The notes beneath the pieces are model-generated. The model was not told the DNA's origin, made no database searches, and saw only the letters and a list, made by a program, of their open reading frames with translations. Below, piece after piece: positions 1 to 8,649 of a DNA stretch of 64,000 nucleotides; the stretch's first letter is position 1; every line of letters starts with the position of its first letter. The translations under genes were made by a program, and so were the position numbers. The DNA comes from Novosphingobium mangrovisedimenti (lineage in GTDB: Bacteria > Pseudomonadota > Alphaproteobacteria > Sphingomonadales > Sphingomonadaceae): NCBI RefSeq assembly GCF_025153475.1, contig NZ_JANZXA010000006.1:62001-126000 (forward strand). The letters are read 5' to 3'.

Positions 1-717
1 AACCAGCTCGTGCATCAGGCAGCGGCCTACAAGGCGCAAATGGTGCAGGCGCAGGCTGAACTGAAGCGCGTGAAGTTCCTTCACGACAACGGCGTCTATG
101 CTGATGCCCGGCTCGAGCAGGCCCAGGCGGCCGCTTCGGCCTCGCGTGCGCAATATGCGGCAGCCAGCTCCGTGTCGGGGCAGGGCGCCGTCGTCGCGCC
201 GGCGAGCGGACGGGTGCTGCGCGCGGACGTTCCGGCCGGCTCGCCGGTGGCACCGGGCATGGTGATCGCGGTAGTCACTGCTGGCCCGACGATCGTGCGG
301 CTGGAAATGCCCGAATCGCTGGCGGGCAAGGTTCACCCCGGCTCGCAAGTGAAGGCCGATGGCATCGGCGGCGAGGATAACGGCGCGACCGGGCGTGTGA
401 TCAAGGTCTATCCTTCGGTCACGGCCGGGCATGTCATGGCCGATGTCCAGATGCCGGGCATCGACGACAAGCTGATCGGGCGGCGCGTTGCCGCCAGTGT
501 CGAGACCGGCGGCCGCAAGGCGCTGCTGGTTCCGACCCGCTACGTCACGCAGCGCTACGGCATCGACTATGTCATGCTCGTCGCCAAAGATGGCACTGCC
601 ACCGAAGTGCCGGTGCAGACCGCACCTTCCTCCGAAAAGGGCAAGGTCGAGATTCTCTCCGGCGTTTCCGCCGGCGATACGCTGGTTGCCACCGGCAGCG
701 GAGCGGCGGAGCAATGA
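1..717 (+). CDS. RND efflux periplasmic adaptor subunit (5' end outside window)
   Basis: The frame is open from the first base, so the N-terminus (signal peptide and first half of the lipoyl/hairpin region) lies before the window. What remains is 238 residues: an alpha-helical hairpin rich in Ala/Gln, the second half of the lipoyl-like domain (VVAPASGRVLRADVPAGSPV), a beta-barrel part, and a C-terminal membrane-proximal domain. This is the usual plan of a membrane fusion protein linking an inner-membrane RND pump to an outer-membrane channel. Its stop overlaps the permease start by 4 bases (ATGA), so the two are translationally coupled. The substrate cannot be told from sequence. Confidence 0.9.
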   Translation, partial: NQLVHQAAAYKAQMVQAQAELKRVKFLHDNGVYADARLEQAQAAASASRAQYAAASSVSGQGAVVAPASGRVLRADVPAGSPVAPGMVIAVVTAGPTIVRLEMPESLAGKVHPGSQVKADGIGGEDNGATGRVIKVYPSVTAGHVMADVQMPGIDDKLIGRRVAASVETGGRKALLVPTRYVTQRYGIDYVMLVAKDGTATEVPVQTAPSSEKGKVEILSGVSAGDTLVATGSGAAEQ

Positions 718-3700
718 ACCTCGGAATTTCCGGAAAGCTGACGCGCGCGACGATCCAGTCGCCGCTTACGCCCTTGTTCCTGCTGGCCGCGATCATCGTC
801 GGCCTGATCGCCACGGTCACGATCCCGCGCGAGGAAGAGCCGCAGATCAAGGTGCCGATGGTCGACATCATGGTCCAGGCGCCGGGGCTTTCGGCTTCGG
901 ATGCCGTGGAACTGGTGGCAAAGCCGCTTGAAACCATCGTCAAGAGCGTCGACGGCGTCGAGCACGTCTACACGCAGGCGCAGGACAATGGCGCGCTGGT
1001 GACGGCACGCTTCCTCGTCGGTTCCGATCCCGAGGATGCGGCAACCCGTATCAACGAGAAGATCGAGGCGAACAAGGATCGCATTCCCGTCGGGATACCG
1101 CCGCCGCAGGTGACGGTGCGCGGGATCAACGATGTGCCGATCGTGGTGCTGACGCTCACGCCCAGGCCAGGCGCGGCCGGCCGGTGGGATGACCAGTCGC
1201 TGGCCGAACTTGCCGGCAAGCTGCGCACCGAGGTCGCAAAGGTCGACAACGTGGGCCTCACGTTCATCACCGGCGGCCAGCAAATGGCGCTTCGCGTCGT
1301 ACCCGATCCGGTCAAGCTTGCCGCCTACCGCGTGCCGCTGGGCAGCGTGATCGAGGCCGTAAGCCAGGCAAACCGCGCCTTTCCCGCCGGAACCGTGCGC
1401 GAAGGCGGGCAGGCAGCGCTGGTCGTTGCCGGTCAGACCCTGCGCGATGCGCAGGAACTCTCGCGCCTGACCGTGCGCTCGGTCACCGGTGCGCCGGTGC
1501 TGCTTTCCGATGTCGCGAAGGTCGAACAGGCACCGACCCAGAAGCAGGCCCGTGCCTGGCGTTGGGCCAGGGACGACAAGGGCAAGTGGTCGATGGCGCC
1601 GGCCGTCAGCCTTGCGATCGCCAAGCGCGCGGGGGCCAACGCCGTCACTGTTTCCGAACAGGTCGTCGACCGTGTCCATATGCTCGAAGGAACGCTGATT
1701 CCGCCGGGCGTCAACGTTGCCGTCACGCGCAATTACGGCGAAACCGCGAACGAGAAGGCCAACGAGCTGATCTTCCACCTGGCGCTGGCGACGGTTTCGA
1801 TCGTCGTGCTGATCGGCTTCGCCATCGGCTGGCGCGAAGCGGGCGTTACCGCGATCGTCATCCCGACGACGATCATGCTCACGATGTTCGCATCCAACAT
1901 CATGGGCTTCACGATCAACCGCGTCAGCCTGTTCGCGCTTATCTTCTCGATCGGCATTCTCGTCGACGACGCCATCGTCATTATCGAGAACATCGCCCGG
2001 CACTGGGCGATGAAGGATGCCAATGAATCAGGAGGGCGCAGCCGCATAGATGCGGCAGTCGAAGCCGTTGCCGAAGTCGGCAACCCGACGATCATCGCCA
2101 CGCTCACCGTGGTTGCGGCGCTGCTGCCGATGCTGTTCGTCTCGGGGCTGATGGGGCCCTATATGGCGCCGATTCCAATCAACGCCTCGGCGGCGATGAT
2201 CTTCTCGTTCTTCGTCGCGGTGATCATCGCGCCCTGGCTGATGATCCGCTTTGCCCGGACGGCGCTTTCCGAACACGAGCATGAAGGCGCGCACGGGGGC
2301 AAGCTCGGCGTCCTGTACAAGCGCTATGCCAGCAAGGTCATCGCGACCAAGGGCGGTGCCATGCGTTTTCTCATCGCGGTCGGCATCGCGACGCTCGTCG
2401 CCTGCTCGATGTTCTACTTCAAGGCCGTGACGGTGAAGCTGCTGCCCTTCGACAACAAGAGCGAGGTCCAGCTGGTCGCCGACATGCCCGAAGGAACCAG
2501 CCTGGAGACCACTTCGCGGGTGCTCGAACAGGCCGCTGGGGTAACCCGCACGGTGCCCGAGGTGGTGTCGATGGAGGCCTATGCGGGCACGTCCGCGCCG
2601 TTCAACTTCAATGGCCTCGTGCGGCACTACTTCCTCAGGAACCAGCCCGAGATGGGCGATCTCATGATCACCCTGAAGCCGAAGGGGGACCGCTCGCGCT
2701 CCAGCCATGAAGTGGCCGTGGACCTGCGCGAGAAGCTCAAGGCGATTTCGCTGCCCGCGGGCGCTTCGCTCAAGGTCGTCGAAACTCCGCCGGGGCCGCC
2801 GGTCCTGGCAACGCTGCTGGCCGAAATCTATGGCCCCGATGAAGCGACACGAGTGAAGACCGCCGAGCAGGTGGAGAAGATCTTCAAGTCGGTGCCGTTC
2901 ATCGTCGATGTCGACAATTCGTTCGGTGATCCGCGCCCGACGCTCAAGCTGATCCCGGACCGGGCGAAGCTCGATCACTACGGGCTGTCGGAGCGTCAGG
3001 TGTTCGATTCGATCGGGGCGCTGCTCGGTACGCAGACCGTCGGTTATGCGCCGCGCGGGGGCGACCGCGATCCGCTGCCGATCGAAATGACGCTCGACCA
3101 GTCGCAGCGCAGCTGGTCCGCCGCGCTGGCGGCAACGCCGGTGGCGGTCGCGCAGGGACCCGCCGGGCCGCAGCTGGTTCCGCTGGGTGAACTCGTCACG
3201 GCGCGCATGGAACCCGGCGGGCGTGCCATCTTCCGGCGTGACGGGCGTGGGGCGGACATGGTCATGGCCGACCTTGCGGGTCGTTATGAGGCACCGATCT
3301 ACGGCATGCTTGCCGTGGACGAGGCGATCGACAGCTACGATTGGAAGGCCAATGGTCTCGAAAAGCCAGAGATCATCCTCCACGGCCAGCCCGAGGACGA
3401 AAGCAGGACTTCGGTCCTGTGGGATGGCGAATGGGAGATCACTTGGGTGACTTTCCGCGACATGGGCGGGGCCTTCATGGTGGCCTTGCTTGCCATCTAC
3501 GTCCTTGTCGTCGGCCAGTTCCGCAGCTTCACGATCCCGCTGGTGATCCTGACGCCGATCCCGCTGACGCTGGTCGGCATCGTGCTGGGGCACATGCTGT
3601 TCCAGGCGCCGTTCACGGCCACCTCGATGATCGGTTTCATTGCGCTTGCCGGCATCATCGTGCGCAACTCGATCTTGCTTGTGGACTTCATCCGGCATAC

Positions 3701-3950
3701 GCGCTCGCCCAACAAGAGCCTGCGTCAGACGTTGCTGGAGGCCGGCATGATCCGCTTCAAGCCGATCGTGCTGACCGCGGCGGCGGCGATGATCGGCGCG
3801 GCGGTGATCCTGACCGACCCCATTTTCCAGGGGCTGGCGATTTCGCTGCTGTTCGGTCTGGCGTCTTCCACCTTGCTTACCGTTCTGGTTATCCCAGCCA
3901 TTTACATCGTGTTGCGGGACGATGGCCTTCCGCTCGAAAGTACTGAATGA
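714..3950 (+). CDS. RND family efflux permease (AcrB/MexB-like)
   Basis: A 1078-residue inner-membrane proton antiporter of the hydrophobe/amphiphile RND type. It has one N-terminal transmembrane helix, a large periplasmic loop, a block of helices around residues 350-540, a second periplasmic loop, and a final helix block from about residue 910. The paired acidic residues of the proton relay are visible in the fourth helix (GILVDDAIVIIEN, D418-D419). Length and the two-fold internal repeat fit the family. It is coupled to the adaptor upstream by ATGA and to the ArsR regulator downstream by another 4-base overlap, so the three form one operon. No outer-membrane channel gene is in view; it may lie upstream of the window or be shared. 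Substrate unknown. Confidence 0.95.
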   Translation: MNLGISGKLTRATIQSPLTPLFLLAAIIVGLIATVTIPREEEPQIKVPMVDIMVQAPGLSASDAVELVAKPLETIVKSVDGVEHVYTQAQDNGALVTARFLVGSDPEDAATRINEKIEANKDRIPVGIPPPQVTVRGINDVPIVVLTLTPRPGAAGRWDDQSLAELAGKLRTEVAKVDNVGLTFITGGQQMALRVVPDPVKLAAYRVPLGSVIEAVSQANRAFPAGTVREGGQAALVVAGQTLRDAQELSRLTVRSVTGAPVLLSDVAKVEQAPTQKQARAWRWARDDKGKWSMAPAVSLAIAKRAGANAVTVSEQVVDRVHMLEGTLIPPGVNVAVTRNYGETANEKANELIFHLALATVSIVVLIGFAIGWREAGVTAIVIPTTIMLTMFASNIMGFTINRVSLFALIFSIGILVDDAIVIIENIARHWAMKDANESGGRSRIDAAVEAVAEVGNPTIIATLTVVAALLPMLFVSGLMGPYMAPIPINASAAMIFSFFVAVIIAPWLMIRFARTALSEHEHEGAHGGKLGVLYKRYASKVIATKGGAMRFLIAVGIATLVACSMFYFKAVTVKLLPFDNKSEVQLVADMPEGTSLETTSRVLEQAAGVTRTVPEVVSMEAYAGTSAPFNFNGLVRHYFLRNQPEMGDLMITLKPKGDRSRSSHEVAVDLREKLKAISLPAGASLKVVETPPGPPVLATLLAEIYGPDEATRVKTAEQVEKIFKSVPFIVDVDNSFGDPRPTLKLIPDRAKLDHYGLSERQVFDSIGALLGTQTVGYAPRGGDRDPLPIEMTLDQSQRSWSAALAATPVAVAQGPAGPQLVPLGELVTARMEPGGRAIFRRDGRGADMVMADLAGRYEAPIYGMLAVDEAIDSYDWKANGLEKPEIILHGQPEDESRTSVLWDGEWEITWVTFRDMGGAFMVALLAIYVLVVGQFRSFTIPLVILTPIPLTLVGIVLGHMLFQAPFTATSMIGFIALAGIIVRNSILLVDFIRHTRSPNKSLRQTLLEAGMIRFKPIVLTAAAAMIGAAVILTDPIFQGLAISLLFGLASSTLLTVLVIPAIYIVLRDDGLPLESTE

Positions 3951-4261
3951 TGACACCCAGTGACCTCACCGAACTCAAGGCCAATGCCAATGTCATGGCC
4001 GCGCGGCTCAAGATGATGAGCCATCCCGAGCGGCTGCTGATGCTGTGCCGGATGGACGAGGGCGAGGTTTCGGTGAGCGAACTGGTGGAACTCACGGGGC
4101 TGTCGCAGTCTTCGGTTTCGCAGCACCTGGCGCTGCTGCGCGAGGAAGATGTCGTCAGCATCCGTGGGGAGGCGCAGACTCGCTACTATCGCCTGAACGA
4201 CCCGGTGGTGCAGGCGATCATCCATGCGCTTTGCGTGATTTGCGGCAGGTCCTGCAACTAG
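3947..4261 (+). CDS. ArsR/SmtB family regulator, BigR/SqrR-like
   Basis: A 104-residue winged-helix repressor. The recognition helix region reads LTGLSQSSVSQHLALLRE, typical of ArsR proteins. The segment around Cys34 (LLMLCRMDEGEVSVSEL) matches the BigR/YgaV/SqrR branch, whose members sense persulfide or oxidants through one cysteine here and one in the last helix. Here the C-terminus carries C96, C99 and C103. The start overlaps the RND permease stop, so it is the last gene of the efflux operon and probably autoregulates it. The family placement comes from the motif; the ligand is inference. The extra C-terminal cysteines also leave metal binding possible. Confidence 0.88.
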   Translation: MMTPSDLTELKANANVMAARLKMMSHPERLLMLCRMDEGEVSVSELVELTGLSQSSVSQHLALLREEDVVSIRGEAQTRYYRLNDPVVQAIIHALCVICGRSCN

Positions 4262-4291
4262 CCTGACGGACTGCCAAAGGGAGACGAGAGA

Positions 4292-4729
4292 ATGGCTGAT
4301 CCGGTGATCATCGCGTGCCCGTCCTGTGCGTCGCTTAACCGCGTGCCGCGTGAAAGGCTGGCGCAGGGCGGCAAGTGCGGACGTTGCGGCGCCCCGCTCT
4401 TCGCCGGCCATCCGGTAACGCTCACCGCAGCCAACTTCGATGCCCATGCGGCACGCAGCGGCATTCCGCTGCTCGTCGATTTCTGGGCTGCGTGGTGCGG
4501 CCCGTGCCGCCAGATGGCACCGCAGTTCGAGGCAGCCGCAGCCGATCTGGAGCCGCTGGTCCGGCTCGGCAAGCTCGATACCGAGGCGGAGCAGGCTATC
4601 GCCGGCCGCTATGGCATTCGCTCGATCCCGACGATGATCCTGATTTCGGGAGGGCGTGAAATCGCGCGCCAGTCGGGCGCCATGCCGAAGAATGCCATCG
4701 TCGGCTGGGTACGCCAGGCGCTGGGCTGA
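4292..4729 (+). CDS. trxC: Thioredoxin 2 (zinc-binding thioredoxin)
   Basis: A 145-residue cytoplasmic thiol-disulfide oxidoreductase. An N-terminal zinc ribbon (C9-x2-C12 and C29-x2-C32) precedes a thioredoxin fold with the classical active site WCGPC (C69, C72) and the conserved cis-Pro segment near RSIPTMIL. This two-part plan is diagnostic of TrxC. A good ribosome binding site (gggagacgag) lies just upstream of the ATG. It is 30 bases after the ArsR regulator and on the same strand, so it may be read with the efflux operon; this suits a redox-responsive regulator. Confidence 0.93.
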   Translation: MADPVIIACPSCASLNRVPRERLAQGGKCGRCGAPLFAGHPVTLTAANFDAHAARSGIPLLVDFWAAWCGPCRQMAPQFEAAAADLEPLVRLGKLDTEAEQAIAGRYGIRSIPTMILISGGREIARQSGAMPKNAIVGWVRQALG

Positions 4730-4746
4730 GAAACGGAACAAGAGAC

Positions 4747-5613
4747 ATGATAGACGAAACGCATCCCCATGCAGACGCTCTCAAATACGAGGACTGGGGC
4801 GGAGAGATGGGGGCGCGATGGCTGGCCAATCTCAAGGGGTTCGAAGGAACGATCGCCCCGGCCGGCGAAGCCCTGCTTGCCCGCGCGGCTTTCGCGCCCG
4901 GCGAGCGGGTGATCGACCTGGGCTGCGGCGGTGGTGCGACTACCATGGCCATCGCCGAGGCAGTGGGACCGGACGGCTGCGTTCTGGGACTGGACATCTC
5001 GCCGGACTTGACCGAGGCGGCTTCGCGCCGTGCGCGGCAGGCGGGGGCCGGGAATGCGCGTTTCCTCTGTGCCGATGCCGCTTGCGTGACGCTGGCGGAG
5101 GCGCCCTACGACCGGCTTGTCTCGCGTTTCGGCAGCATGTTCTTTGCTGAGCCCGTGGCTGCCTTTACGAACTTGCGCTCTTTGCTCAGGTCCGGCGGCC
5201 GGATTGACCTTGCCGTCTGGGGACCTCCTGCGGAAAACCCCTGGATGCTGGAGGGCATGGCCATAGCGCGCCGGCATGTGGAGATGCCGGCGCCGGTTCC
5301 CCGTGCGCCCGGCCCCTTCGCTTTCGAGGATCTTGAATATCTGCGCGAGGTTCTGGACGGAGCCGGTTTCAGGCAGGTCGATATCGGCGCGGCGGCAGGC
5401 GAACTTCCCGTCGGGGGGCACGGCGCCACGGCGGAAGAAGCGCAAGCCTTCGCGCGCAATGCCATGGCTTTCGGACAGGTCCTGCTGGACTATCCGCAGG
5501 ATGTGCAGGCGGCCGCCGCGCGCGACCTGACTGCCTTGTACGACCATCACTTCCGGCCCGGTGAGGGCGTGATGATGGGTTATTGCGCCTGGCTGGTCTC
5601 CGCCCGGGCCTGA
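4747..5613 (+). CDS. Class I SAM-dependent methyltransferase
   Basis: A 288-residue protein with a Rossmann-type SAM site: motif I VIDLGCGGGATT near residues 55-66, followed by the acidic end of strand 2 (GLDIS). It resembles UbiE/COQ5-like small-molecule methyltransferases of the Methyltransf_11/25 type. It starts 17 bases after trxC and ends at a strong convergent hairpin. The substrate is not evident. Confidence 0.82.
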   Translation: MIDETHPHADALKYEDWGGEMGARWLANLKGFEGTIAPAGEALLARAAFAPGERVIDLGCGGGATTMAIAEAVGPDGCVLGLDISPDLTEAASRRARQAGAGNARFLCADAACVTLAEAPYDRLVSRFGSMFFAEPVAAFTNLRSLLRSGGRIDLAVWGPPAENPWMLEGMAIARRHVEMPAPVPRAPGPFAFEDLEYLREVLDGAGFRQVDIGAAAGELPVGGHGATAEEAQAFARNAMAFGQVLLDYPQDVQAAAARDLTALYDHHFRPGEGVMMGYCAWLVSARA

Positions 5614-5623
5614 CGCTTCGGCG

Positions 5624-5650
5624 TGGAGGCCGCCGTTCGGGCGGCCTCCA
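5624..5650. terminator. Bidirectional hairpin terminator between methyltransferase and cydX
   Basis: A perfect 11-bp stem (TGGAGGCCGCC / GGCGGCCTCCA) with a 5-base GTTCG loop lies between the convergent methyltransferase and cyd operon. The T-tracts are poor, so termination efficiency is uncertain, but position and stability fit a shared terminator. Confidence 0.6.
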
Positions 5651-5664
5651 GCCTCACTTTCGTC

Positions 5665-5775
5665 CTATATGTTGGGATCGTCATCCATCGGCGAGCGGAA
5701 CTCGTGCCACATGCCGTTGATGATGCCGAAGGCGACTGCCAGGCCCAGGCCGAGAATCCAGGAGAAGTACCACAT
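5665..5775 (-). CDS. cydX: Cytochrome bd oxidase small subunit CydX
   Basis: A 36-residue protein beginning MWYFSWILGLGLAVAFGIIN and ending MDDDPNI, with one transmembrane helix. The MWYF-WILG start is the hallmark of the CydX/CbdX family, the single-helix subunit that stabilises the haem core of bd oxidase. It starts 15 bases after the cydB stop with a purine-rich site (aaggatcgag) in front, so it is the third gene of cydABX. Confidence 0.92.
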   Translation of the reverse strand: MWYFSWILGLGLAVAFGIINGMWHEFRSPMDDDPNI

Positions 5776-5790
5776 CGGTCTCGATCCTTG

Positions 5791-6939
5791 TCAGTAGAAG
5801 TCGGGGTTGGTGCGAACCTGCTCGATCGTCACCCGACCGAACAGAACCTTCATCACCCACGCGGTGTAGGCCAGCACGAGCGGCAAGAAGATCAGCGTGA
5901 CAAGCAGCATGATCCACAGCGTGAGGTGGCTCGACGAGGCGTTCCATGCCGTCAGGCTGGACTGCGCGTCGATCGAGCTGGGCAGGATGAAGGGGAACAT
6001 CGACAGCCCGACCGTCGCAATGATGCCGGTCGTGGCCATCGACGAACCGGCCAGGTTGAGCACGTGGCTGCGACGGCGGATGCCGATCAGCGCCAGCACC
6101 GGGCCTGCAAGTCCCATGATCGGGGCCAGCAGCATCCAGGCATGCTTGCCATAGTTGTCCAGCCATGCGCCGGGAGCGGCCACGGTCTGCGCGTAGTGCG
6201 GGTTCGACGGTCCTTGCGGATCGACCAGGCCGTCGATGCGAAAGCCCATCGATCCCATGGCGACCCATACGCCGCCCAGGACGAACAGGACGATGGAGGC
6301 CATCGCCGCGACACCGCCGATACGGCGAGCCCGTTCGAGAACCGGGCCTTCCTCGATCTTCACCGCAAGGAAGCCGGCGCCGTGCATGACGACCATGGCG
6401 ACGGAGAGCAGGCCGGTCATCAGCGCGAAGGGCGAGAAGAGCCCCAGCAGGCTGCCTTCGTAGAAGGTCCGCAGATCGCTATCGAGGCGGAAGGGCAGGC
6501 CCTGCAGGACGTTGCCCACGGCCACGCCGAAGACCAGAGCGGGCACGAAGCCGCCGATGAACAGCGCCCAGTCCCAGCGGCTGCGCCATGCGGGATCGGG
6601 GCGCTTCGAGCGATACTTGAAGCCGACCGGCCTCAGGATCAGCGCGGCCAGCACCAGGAACATGGCCAGATAGAAGCCGGAGAAGCTCACGGCATAGACG
6701 AAAGGCCATGCCGCGAAGATCGCGCCGCCGCCCAGAATGAACCACACCTGGTGGCCTTCCCAGTGCGCGGCGATCGAGTTGATGGTCAGTCGGCGTTCCT
6801 CGTCCGTCTTCCCGATGAAGGGAAGCAGCGTCGCCACGCCGAGATCGTAGCCATCGGTCAGCGTAAAGCCGATGAGGAGCACGCCCAGCAGGGCCCACCA
6901 GATCATCCGCAGGGTTTCATAGTCGAGGGGGATTTCCAT
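5791..6939 (-). CDS. cydB: Cytochrome bd ubiquinol oxidase subunit II
   Basis: A 382-residue polytopic protein. The N-terminus (MEIPLDYETLRMIWWALLG), the GYDLGV segment of helix 1 and HWEGHQVWFILGGGAIFAAW are characteristic of CydB, the non-haem partner of CydA. I chose the ATG at 6939 because GGGAGG lies 8 bases before it and because the family starts here; a longer frame reaching 7020 would overlap cydA. It is 13 bases downstream of cydA and is followed by cydX. Confidence 0.96.
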   Translation of the reverse strand: MEIPLDYETLRMIWWALLGVLLIGFTLTDGYDLGVATLLPFIGKTDEERRLTINSIAAHWEGHQVWFILGGGAIFAAWPFVYAVSFSGFYLAMFLVLAALILRPVGFKYRSKRPDPAWRSRWDWALFIGGFVPALVFGVAVGNVLQGLPFRLDSDLRTFYEGSLLGLFSPFALMTGLLSVAMVVMHGAGFLAVKIEEGPVLERARRIGGVAAMASIVLFVLGGVWVAMGSMGFRIDGLVDPQGPSNPHYAQTVAAPGAWLDNYGKHAWMLLAPIMGLAGPVLALIGIRRRSHVLNLAGSSMATTGIIATVGLSMFPFILPSSIDAQSSLTAWNASSSHLTLWIMLLVTLIFLPLVLAYTAWVMKVLFGRVTIEQVRTNPDFY

Positions 6940-6952
6940 CTCGCGACCTCCC

Positions 6953-8533
6953 TTATTCCGCCGGAAGCGGGGCGAAGCCCGCATTGCTTTGCTGCATCCC
7001 GCCATCGGCTGGCGGTGCATGATGTTCGACAGGCCCCTTGCGGATCGTGGCGATCATCAGCCTGATTTCGATGAAAGCCAGGGTGCCGTAGAGCAGGGTG
7101 AAGCCGATGATCGTCGTCCAGATCTGGCTGAGGCTCAGCGAGGAAGCGCCGAGGAACGTCGGCAGCACGCCTTCCACCGCCCAGGGCTGGCGCCCGATTT
7201 CGGCGAGAACCCAGCCGCCTTCGATGGCAATCCAGGGCAGGGGCATGATCGCGACGGCAACCTTGAGGAACCACCGCTTGTTGAACTGACAGACGGAGGC
7301 GCAGTAGAAAGCCAGCGCGAAGAAGGCGATGAAGAAGAAGCCCAGGCCGGCCATCATGCGGAACAGCCAGAACATCACCGGCACGTTCGGGATGGTGTCC
7401 TTTGCCGCCATCAGGATCTGCTCGTTGGTGGCCTGGCGCGGATCGGCGACATAGCGCTTGAGCAGCATGGCGTAGCCGAGATCGCGCTTGTGAATCTCGA
7501 AATCCTCGCGCGCGGAGGCATCTGTGCGGTCGGCCTTCAGCTTCTCCACTGCGTCATAGGCGACGAGGCCGCTGCGGATGCGCTCGTCCGCCTTGAGGAC
7601 GAGGTCGTTGATGCCCATGACTTCGCCGGTCAGGCTGCGCGTGGAAATCAGCCCCAGAACGTAGGGGATCTTGATCTCGTAGAGCGTTTCCTGAAGGTCG
7701 CGGTCAGGAATGCCGAAGATCGCAAGGCCGGCAGGCGCCTCTTCGGTGTGCCACATGCCCTCGATAGCGGCGAGCTTCATCTTCTGGTTGTCGGTGAGGG
7801 CATAGCCCGACTCGTCACCGAGCACGACGACCGAAAGCGAGGAGGCCAGGCCGAAGGCGGCGGCAACCATCATCGAGCGGCGCGCCACGTTGGTCCACTT
7901 GCCGCGCAGCAGGTACAGCGCCGAAACGCCCAGTACGAACAACGAGGCGCACACGTAGCCTGCGCTGACGGTGTGGACGAACTTGGCCTGCGCCACGGGG
8001 TTGAACAGGACCGAATAGAAATCGGTCACTTCCATGCGCATCGTCTCGGGATTGAAGGCGGAGCCGGTCGGGTTCTGCATCCAGCCGTTGGCGATGAGAA
8101 TCCACAAGGCCGAAAGGTTGGAGCCGAGCGCCACGCAGAACGTCACGCCCAGGTGCGCGACCTTCGAGAGCCGATCCCAGCCGAAGAACATGAGGCCGAC
8201 GAACGTTGCTTCGAGGAAGAACGCCATGAGGCCCTCGATCGCCAGCGGCGCACCGAAGATGTCACCCACGTAGTGCGAGTAATAGGCCCAGTTCGTGCCG
8301 AACTCGAACTCCATCGTGATGCCGGTGGCAACGCCGAGCACGAAGTTGATGCCGAACAGTTTCCCCCAGAAGCGCGTGATCGTGCGCCAGATCTCCTTGC
8401 CGGTCATCACATAGATGCTCTCCATGATGACAAGAAGGAAGGAAAGGCCCAGAGTCAGGGGTACGAAAAGGAAGTGGTACATCGCTGTGAGCGCGAATTG
8501 CAGCCGTGAAAGCTCGACAACCGCCATGTCCAT
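6953..8533 (-). CDS. cydA: Cytochrome bd ubiquinol oxidase subunit I
   Basis: A 526-residue integral membrane protein, the haem-carrying subunit of the high-affinity quinol oxidase. The N-terminal ELSRLQFALTAMYHFLFVPL contains the haem b595 histidine. KFVHTVSAGY holds the haem b558 histidine, and the FWLFRMMAGLG segment the axial methionine. Length and motifs match the E. coli type. Three in-frame ATGs occur at 8539, 8533 and 8527; GGAG lies 7 bases before 8533 and only 1 base before 8539, so I start at 8533. It is the first gene of cydABX and is divergent from cydDC. Confidence 0.97.
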   Translation of the reverse strand: MDMAVVELSRLQFALTAMYHFLFVPLTLGLSFLLVIMESIYVMTGKEIWRTITRFWGKLFGINFVLGVATGITMEFEFGTNWAYYSHYVGDIFGAPLAIEGLMAFFLEATFVGLMFFGWDRLSKVAHLGVTFCVALGSNLSALWILIANGWMQNPTGSAFNPETMRMEVTDFYSVLFNPVAQAKFVHTVSAGYVCASLFVLGVSALYLLRGKWTNVARRSMMVAAAFGLASSLSVVVLGDESGYALTDNQKMKLAAIEGMWHTEEAPAGLAIFGIPDRDLQETLYEIKIPYVLGLISTRSLTGEVMGINDLVLKADERIRSGLVAYDAVEKLKADRTDASAREDFEIHKRDLGYAMLLKRYVADPRQATNEQILMAAKDTIPNVPVMFWLFRMMAGLGFFFIAFFALAFYCASVCQFNKRWFLKVAVAIMPLPWIAIEGGWVLAEIGRQPWAVEGVLPTFLGASSLSLSQIWTTIIGFTLLYGTLAFIEIRLMIATIRKGPVEHHAPPADGGMQQSNAGFAPLPAE

Positions 8534-8590
8534 GAGCATGCTCCTGTCGCGTATGAAGCGGGAGGCGGGACTCGACTCACTGGGCCCCGT

Positions 8591-8633
8591 CGGTTAACGG
8601 CCGCCGAATATTAGAAACCGTTAATGTAGTCAA
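8591..8633. promoter_or_regulatory. Possible operator between cydABX and cydDC
   Basis: The divergent spacer contains an inverted repeat TTAACGG (8594-8600) / CCGTTAA (8618-8624). It also contains TTAATGTAGTCAA (8621-8633), which resembles an FNR/FixK half-site pair but is one base too short between the halves. Regulation of bd oxidase by oxygen or redox is usual, but the regulator here is not identified. Confidence 0.3.
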
Positions 8634-8649
8634 CGCCCCTTGGGTTTAA

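Noticed and set aside
567-3956. Two long minus-strand frames (567-2003 and 2028-3956) over the RND genes
   Set aside because: Arg/His/Asp-rich translations without motifs, fully antisense to a clear efflux permease.
8621-8633. FNR/FixK box before cydA
   Set aside because: TTAAT-GTA-GTCAA has only 3 bases between half-sites instead of 4 and a poor left half; kept only as a weak possibility in the promoter note.
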